Part shown: positions 57,103 through 64,000 of the stretch, in pieces
Layout of the letters: each line of letters begins with the position of its first letter
Position numbering within the stretch: the first letter of the stretch is position 1
Assembly (NCBI GenBank): GCA_020722505.1
Contig: DYKR01000002.1
Location: 27,921-91,920 of the forward strand
Length of the DNA stretch: 64,000 nucleotides
Reading direction: 5' to 3'
From: Caldisericum exile
GTDB taxonomy: Bacteria > Caldisericota > Caldisericia > Caldisericales > Caldisericaceae
Made by a program: the position numbers and the translations under genes
Notes under the pieces: generated by a model
Seen by the model: the letters and a program-made list of their open reading frames with translations, nothing else
The model's database searches: none
Told to the model about the DNA's origin: nothing

Positions 57103-57471
57103 AACTAATAATATAATAAATTTGTCTAATTTATACAAATTTTTACATTTAACAAATAGTTCTTTTGCCTACACAAAAAATTCTTAAGAAGGAAAACATA
57201 GAAAGATTTCTTTGCTCCATTTAAAAAACTTTTTCCTGAGTAAAATGATACCTTGAAATGAGTTTAAGAATTATGCTGAGAAAACTCCACAAAAACCTTA
57301 AAAAGCTAAGATTCCTCTATAATTTAGGGGGATACTCTCTCAAAACTCCCCCGAATTCAAAAACTACAAAAAAGTAAGACTGATCCTCCATATGACCTAA
57401 AAAAATTGCAAAAAATCGCCCAATTATGGAATTTTTAAAGTATTCGTTATAATAACTTGTAGGTTGAAAAA

Positions 57472-57669
57472 ATGAAAAAGTTTTTACTTATGGTAAATTT
57501 TTCTAATGAAGAGATTGCTAAAATTATACAGAGTCTCAAAGAATCTATTGAACTAAAAGATGTAATCTTTGCTACCAACACTCCTACTACTATGGAATGG
57601 AAAGTAAAAGAATGGCTTGAAGAGTTAGAAAAAGAGGACAAATACTTCAAAGAGCAAAAAAACATCTAA
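57472..57669 (+). CDS. Small protein, DUF3783-like
   Basis: MKKFLLMVNFSNEEIAKIIQSLKE...VIFATNTPTTMEWKVKEWLEELEKEDKYF. Confidence 0.55.
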   Translation: MKKFLLMVNFSNEEIAKIIQSLKESIELKDVIFATNTPTTMEWKVKEWLEELEKEDKYFKEQKNI

Positions 57670-57713
57670 AAACTAATTCTTCTTAAAATTTTGTCATTTT
57701 TTATTACAACCTC

Positions 57714-57741
57714 TTGACATAAATCCTAAAGTTTATATAAT
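57714..57741 (+). promoter_or_regulatory. Sigma-70/A promoter of groESL
   Basis: TTGACA (57714-57719), 16-nt spacer, TATAAT (57736-57741). Confidence 0.8.
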
Positions 57742-57744
57742 TAT

Positions 57745-57771
57745 TTAGCACTCGAATAAATAAAGTGCTAA
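57745..57771 (+). promoter_or_regulatory. CIRCE operator (HrcA binding)
   Basis: TTAGCACTC-N9-AAGTGCTAA, one mismatch from TTAGCACTC-N9-GAGTGCTAA. Confidence 0.92.
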
Positions 57772-57806
57772 ATAATAACAAAAAAATATGAAGGGAGGTT
57801 GTTTTT

Positions 57807-59722
<1,916 letters not shown>

Positions 59723-59747
59723 TAATTGAGTTTTATCTAAAAATTAT

Positions 59748-59767
59748 AGCCCTCCATTTGGAGGGCT
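59748..59767 (+). terminator. Terminator after groEL
   Basis: AGCCCTCC-ATTT-GGAGGGCT perfect 8-bp hairpin; weak T-rich tail. Confidence 0.65.
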
Positions 59768-59875
59768 AATTTATTATAAGCAGGAAATCAAATAAAAATT
59801 TGGGGTCTTTAAGTTTTTGTTTTTTAGTGATTTTCGTTAAAATATTAGTGATAGTTTAAAAGGGGAGTGGTAAAA

Positions 59876-60853
59876 ATGGAACAAAAGAATGAAGTAAGCA
59901 CAAAGAAAATTTCGTTTCTTTTAAAAAGAAAAGGGTTAGTGTTATTTATACTTGTTTTAGTTGGATTCTTTACCCTATCTACAATAGTTCCTGTATTTGG
60001 AAAATATAGAACTTTGCTACAAGTCATTTCTAATAACAAAGTAAAGGATCTAGCAAATAACCCCAAAGGTATATTGGCAATTGCAAGTAAAAGCACAGAT
60101 ATAGTTCAAACAGATAAAACTTCAGAAACTTTCAATAATACTGTAACTACCCAAAACCAAGAACAGGAAACCGAGCAAACCAGCACACAAGTTGAAACAA
60201 GCACTTCATCTAAAGAACAAAATAGCGAAAAGACAAACAAGCAAAACGAAAATAAGATTGTAGTTATTAAAGGCACAGTAAACAGTGTCCAAGATAATGA
60301 AATTGTAATTGATGACACACACGTAATAGTTGATGAAAACACCCCAATAAAATTCGAAGGGAAACCAATAACAATAAGTGAAATAGTTGTTGGTTCAACA
60401 GCAATTGTGCATGCAAAGATAGATAATGAAAGTTATATTGCAAGAGATATCACTATTTTAAAAGAAGACAAAGACACCGAAGAAAAGAACCAAGAACAAG
60501 AACAGAATAAAGAAGAAGAAAAGAATGAGGAGCAAGAACAAACCCAGAATTCCCAAAAAGAATTTGAAATAAGATCAACCATTACCTCAATTACGGATAA
60601 TACCATTACTCTAACAGATTTCGAACATCCTGTTAATATTTTAGATACTACAAAGATCGAAGAAAACGGGATAGGAAGAACAACAAAAGAAGCTCTAAAG
60701 GAAGGATTAGAAGTGCAAATTCATATTAGATACGATGGCACAAACTATAACGCAACAAACATCGTTATTAAGACTCCTGTAGAAGATGAAAACCAAGATA
60801 AAACTCCTCCAAATAACAAAGATAAGGCAAAAGAAAAGAATAAAAAGCCGTAA
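59876..60853 (+). CDS. Membrane-anchored protein with two DUF5666-like domains separated by an E/Q-rich linker
   Basis: N-terminal TM; IKGTVNSVQDNEIVIDDTHVIVDENTPIKFEGKPI...VVGSTAIVHAKIDNESYIARDITI and a second ITSITDNTITLTD...YNATNIVI unit; SD AGGGGAG before ATG 59876. Confidence 0.6.
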   Translation: MEQKNEVSTKKISFLLKRKGLVLFILVLVGFFTLSTIVPVFGKYRTLLQVISNNKVKDLANNPKGILAIASKSTDIVQTDKTSETFNNTVTTQNQEQETEQTSTQVETSTSSKEQNSEKTNKQNENKIVVIKGTVNSVQDNEIVIDDTHVIVDENTPIKFEGKPITISEIVVGSTAIVHAKIDNESYIARDITILKEDKDTEEKNQEQEQNKEEEKNEEQEQTQNSQKEFEIRSTITSITDNTITLTDFEHPVNILDTTKIEENGIGRTTKEALKEGLEVQIHIRYDGTNYNATNIVIKTPVEDENQDKTPPNNKDKAKEKNKKP

Positions 60854-60862
60854 AGAAAAATT

Positions 60863-62119
60863 TTAATTTTGAGTAAATCTTAAAATAACAAAAGGTGTAG
60901 TTTCATCCTCATTGCCTGCAGGGTTATCTATTAGGATTTTTTCTATTTTTTCTTTTTCAATACCACTGGTTGCTCCTATTACCCATGAAGCACCAAGATC
61001 ATTCACATCAACGATTGCAACATCAAAACCTATTTTTTCTTTTATCCTTGAAGCAAACTCTTCAGAGTCTTTTGGCCCAAGGATTACATAGTAATCATAA
61101 GGTGGAATAGAAGCAGGCGGATCATCCAAAATTGCAGATTGTTGCCCTGTAAATTTGTAAAACCATCCGTCAAAACCAAGAATTTTCCCAATTACTCCCA
61201 TTGTTAAACCAAACATAACCTTCAAAAGCCCATACTCAAAAATTAATACCTGCATTGAATAAGGATTTGCAAGTGGTGCGGCACCTCCAAAAGGAACACT
61301 CTTTTGGTTTATAAACTTTGAAAGAATTTTTGCAAATGGACTAACCTTAATTGAGTCTGGAGAATAAATTCTTCCCTCAGAGATTCCAGCAACAGTTGAA
61401 GCAATAGTCAATACATCACCCTCTTTAAGTAAGGGTAGAACATACTTTTCTACAATTGGAATGATGTCTTCATCTTCTTTTATTAAACTTGTTTTAACAA
61501 GTATTCTAATAACATTTTCTGTATCAATACTCTCTTTTCTTTTTTCTACCTTGAAACCGAAATGTTCCCTTGCAAATTCAACTAAGTGCATATCTTTAGG
61601 GTGCGTTTTAATACCGACCTTTACAACCTCTTCGGCTTCTTTAACTTGCCCAAAGGAAAGAAGTATTTCTGCATATTTTATAAAATCGGATGCATAGAAA
61701 TCGGATGGTTCTATTCTAAAAAATTTTTCAAAAATGGTAAGTGCAGAGTCAAAATCTTTTTTATCGTAAGCAATTGCCGTAAGCCTTTTTAAAACGTACC
61801 TATAGGGAGACATTGTGCTTTTTTCTTCTTTATCAAACTTATCTAAAATACTTCTATATACACGCTCTGCCTTGTTCTTATCACCAAGAGTATAAAAATA
61901 AAAGTCACCCAAATAGAGTTGAAGCCAGAGATTACTTGGGTTATTTTTAATGCCATTCAATAAAACTTCTTCTGCCTTTTGAAAATTATTGTTAAGTGAA
62001 TAAAGATGTGATAAATACCTATATGCTCCTACTCCATCTTTTGGATGTTTTTGAAGAAAATCATTTAAAATTTCAATCTGCACATCCTTCGGAATATCTT
62101 TAATTTTTTGAATAAACAT
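60863..62119 (-). CDS. TPR protein fused to a CofE-like (F420-0:gamma-glutamyl ligase-like) domain
   Basis: N-terminal TPRs; C-terminal ILVKTSLIKEDEDIIPIVEKYVLPLLKEGDVLTIASTVAGISEGR...DNPAGNEDETTPFVILR. Confidence 0.65.
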   Translation of the reverse strand: MFIQKIKDIPKDVQIEILNDFLQKHPKDGVGAYRYLSHLYSLNNNFQKAEEVLLNGIKNNPSNLWLQLYLGDFYFYTLGDKNKAERVYRSILDKFDKEEKSTMSPYRYVLKRLTAIAYDKKDFDSALTIFEKFFRIEPSDFYASDFIKYAEILLSFGQVKEAEEVVKVGIKTHPKDMHLVEFAREHFGFKVEKRKESIDTENVIRILVKTSLIKEDEDIIPIVEKYVLPLLKEGDVLTIASTVAGISEGRIYSPDSIKVSPFAKILSKFINQKSVPFGGAAPLANPYSMQVLIFEYGLLKVMFGLTMGVIGKILGFDGWFYKFTGQQSAILDDPPASIPPYDYYVILGPKDSEEFASRIKEKIGFDVAIVDVNDLGASWVIGATSGIEKEKIEKILIDNPAGNEDETTPFVILRFTQN

Positions 62120-62121
62120 AA

Positions 62122-62664
62122 CTACAAACCTAAGTCCTTTTTGATTCTTTTCATTCCTGAAAGGCCTATTGCTATAAACTCTTCAAGGGTAAAGCCTAAG
62201 TCTTTGCACTCTAAAATCTGCTCTCTATTAACCCCGGCTGCAAATCGCTTTTCCTTAAATCTTTTTAATACAAATTCAACATCAACATTATCAAGATCTT
62301 TCCCTTTTACAAGGGCACAGGCAGTGATCAACCCAGAAAGAGGGTCTGCTGCATAAAGTGCCTTTTCAATAGGCATAATTCTTTTAAGTTTATGCATGGG
62401 GTTGTGCTTTCTTATTGCTTCTACTATGCTTTCATCTACATCCAAACTTTTTACAAATTCTGCTCCTACTATACTATGCAAATGAGGTTTATCTTTCGTT
62501 GTGTCAAGATCTATATCATGCAAAAGCCCTGCTAAAGCAAACTTTTCTTTATCCTCATTTAGGTAGGTTGCAAGTTCCTCCATTATTGCTGAAACTGCTA
62601 AAGAGTGTTTATACAAATTCTCATCGAGTTTTGATTTTACAATTTCTCTAAATTTATTTTCCAT
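62122..62664 (-). CDS. HD-domain hydrolase
   Basis: KHSLAVSAIMEELA, AGLLHDIDLDTTKDKPHLHSIVGAE. Confidence 0.88.
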   Translation of the reverse strand: MENKFREIVKSKLDENLYKHSLAVSAIMEELATYLNEDKEKFALAGLLHDIDLDTTKDKPHLHSIVGAEFVKSLDVDESIVEAIRKHNPMHKLKRIMPIEKALYAADPLSGLITACALVKGKDLDNVDVEFVLKRFKEKRFAAGVNREQILECKDLGFTLEEFIAIGLSGMKRIKKDLGL

Positions 62665-62784
62665 AACGAAAGATTATATAAAAAGATTAGATATTTGCAA
62701 AACGTTTTCAATTTAGGGTAGTTTATTTAAACATTAATAAAACTCTAATCAAACGATTTTTTAGAAATCTTTTATAATTATTGT

Positions 62785-63492
62785 ATGGCAATATTTTTTA
62801 TAAGGGACAATAGAATTGTAGAAAATAAAATAATCGTTTCTAACGAACTTTTTCACCATCTAAAAAATGTATCAAGACTAAAAAAGGGAGAGAAAATATC
62901 ACTTTTTGATGAAAGATACGTATACGAAGGCTTCGTTGAGGAGATTACAAGAAACAGTCTCTTAATAAAGATTGACAGCAAAAAAAAGATAAAAAAGTGC
63001 ACGTTTAACTTTGAAGTTTTACAGGCAGTGATAGATAAAAATGAACTTGAAATAGCAATAAGGCTTCTTATATCGGTATATGTAAAAAAAATTTATCTAT
63101 TTAAGTCCGAAAGAAGTAATATAGATATAAAAGAAAAATACCTCGATAGACTTAAAGAAATAGCGATAAATACCGCAGAGCAAAGCGAAGTCTGTTTTGT
63201 CCCACAGATTTCTTATTTTGAAAACTTAGAAAATCTACCGAAAGAAATAATAACAAATTCAATCGTATTACACCCAAAAGGAGAAAACACCTTAAAAGAC
63301 TTACAACAAATAGTTTCAATTAACAAACCTGTAAGATTTTTTATAGGTCCTGAAGGCGGTTTTTCAAATAGAGAATTAAACTACTTTAAAGAACAAGGAA
63401 TTCCTCTTGTAAAACTTACTTCAGGTATAGTTAGATCACAATTTGTGGGTGCTGTTGCCGTGCTTACTGCTCTTGAGTTGATGACTTTGTAA
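62785..63492 (+). CDS. rsmE: 16S rRNA (uracil1498-N3)-methyltransferase RsmE
   Basis: HHLKNVSRLKKGEKISLFD, FIGPEGGFSNRELNYFKEQGIPLVKLTSGIVRSQ; catalytic-region knot motif. Confidence 0.93.
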   Translation: MAIFFIRDNRIVENKIIVSNELFHHLKNVSRLKKGEKISLFDERYVYEGFVEEITRNSLLIKIDSKKKIKKCTFNFEVLQAVIDKNELEIAIRLLISVYVKKIYLFKSERSNIDIKEKYLDRLKEIAINTAEQSEVCFVPQISYFENLENLPKEIITNSIVLHPKGENTLKDLQQIVSINKPVRFFIGPEGGFSNRELNYFKEQGIPLVKLTSGIVRSQFVGAVAVLTALELMTL

Positions 63493-64000
63493 AGTCAAGA
63501 GCCTCTTTCAATCTTAATTTAACCTCATCTTTTCCAAGGATAAGAAATAATTTGTAAAGTTCTGGGCCATTCTTTGAGTAAAACAAAGCAACACGAAGCG
63601 GGTGATATATCTTTTTTGAAGGTAGTTCGATTTTTTCTCTTAAACTCTCTAAAAAATTCTCAACTGCAGTCTTCTTCAATTCCAAATTCTCAATATTTCT
63701 CAAAACGTAATCAAAAGTCTTAATAACATCAGCATTACTTAGCAACTTACCTTCAGGAGAGTTCTTGTCAAATTTTTTTCTTTCAAAAAATGGATTAAGT
63801 AAATCTTTAACATCTTTTGTAAAATTCATATTACCTTTAACAGCATCTACCATCAAGACAGTTTTTTCATTACATTCACTTATTCCATATGATTCTTTTA
63901 TATACTGGATAACTTCCTCACACAGCTCTTTTGAATCTTTTTCCAAAATATACTTGTGGTTCATCCATTTGAGTTTTTCGAAGTCAAATACAGCGGGGGC
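63464..64000 (-). CDS. gltX: Glutamyl-tRNA synthetase, C-terminal part (5' end outside window)
   Basis: Open frame to the window edge reads APAVFDFEKLKWMNHKYI, the conserved GluRS FD.eKL.WmN motif, then anticodon-binding domain. Confidence 0.88.
   Translation of the reverse strand, partial: APAVFDFEKLKWMNHKYILEKDSKELCEEVIQYIKESYGISECNEKTVLMVDAVKGNMNFTKDVKDLLNPFFERKKFDKNSPEGKLLSNADVIKTFDYVLRNIENLELKKTAVENFLESLREKIELPSKKIYHPLRVALFYSKNGPELYKLFLILGKDEVKLRLKEALDFTKSSTQEQ

Noticed and set aside
56638-57138. Longer N-terminal extension of TsaE (MYKLDKFIILLVV)
   Set aside because: The extension covers the likely -10 box; the GTG at 57102 gives a protein starting at the conserved TsaE N-terminus.
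57139-57448. Roughly 300-nt intergenic region with TATAAT (57318-57323) and a GGGGGA...TCCCCC hairpin (57327-57352), considered as a small RNA
   Set aside because: Only a 6-bp stem with a 14-nt loop, no convincing -35 and no T-tract; it could be a degenerate terminator. Left uncalled.

Overview
Low-GC, probably thermophilic bacterial chromosome segment. The gene content and style look Caldisericota/Thermotogota-like, but that is a low-confidence guess. The window is almost fully coding. Main blocks: (1) RNase P RNA, a zinc-ribbon coiled-coil gene and a tRNA with anticodon CAU. (2) An oligopeptide ABC transporter (oppBCDF-type) with an SLH-domain-fused substrate-binding protein. (3) An ECF sigma factor and a putative partner. 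(4) A complete, tightly overlapping dcw cluster, ftsZ to rsmH, without mraZ. (5) A formate dehydrogenase operon: arsR, nuoE, HATPase, cysteine-less ferredoxin-fold protein, nuoF, nuoE, nuoF, fdhA, focA, mobA, fdhD. A DRTGG / RsbT-DRTGG pair is divergent to it. (6) An Rnf operon with a strongly truncated RnfB, followed by a large uncharacterised membrane protein. (7) folC, valS, lspA, rluD, smpB, amidase and murI. (8) tsaD, rimI, tsaB and tsaE. (9) CIRCE-groES-groEL. (10) A TPR/CofE-like fusion, an HD protein, rsmE and a partial gltX. The most unusual material is the FDH operon: two NuoE/NuoF pairs, no FeFe-hydrogenase gene, and loss of expected functional cysteines in three separate proteins. 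Next are the ferredoxin-domain-less RnfB, an internal Shine-Dalgarno start inside an RsbT-DRTGG fusion, and a recurring TATAAT-6-9nt-ATG arrangement suggesting leaderless mRNAs. Assignments are by reading protein motifs; no database search was run.
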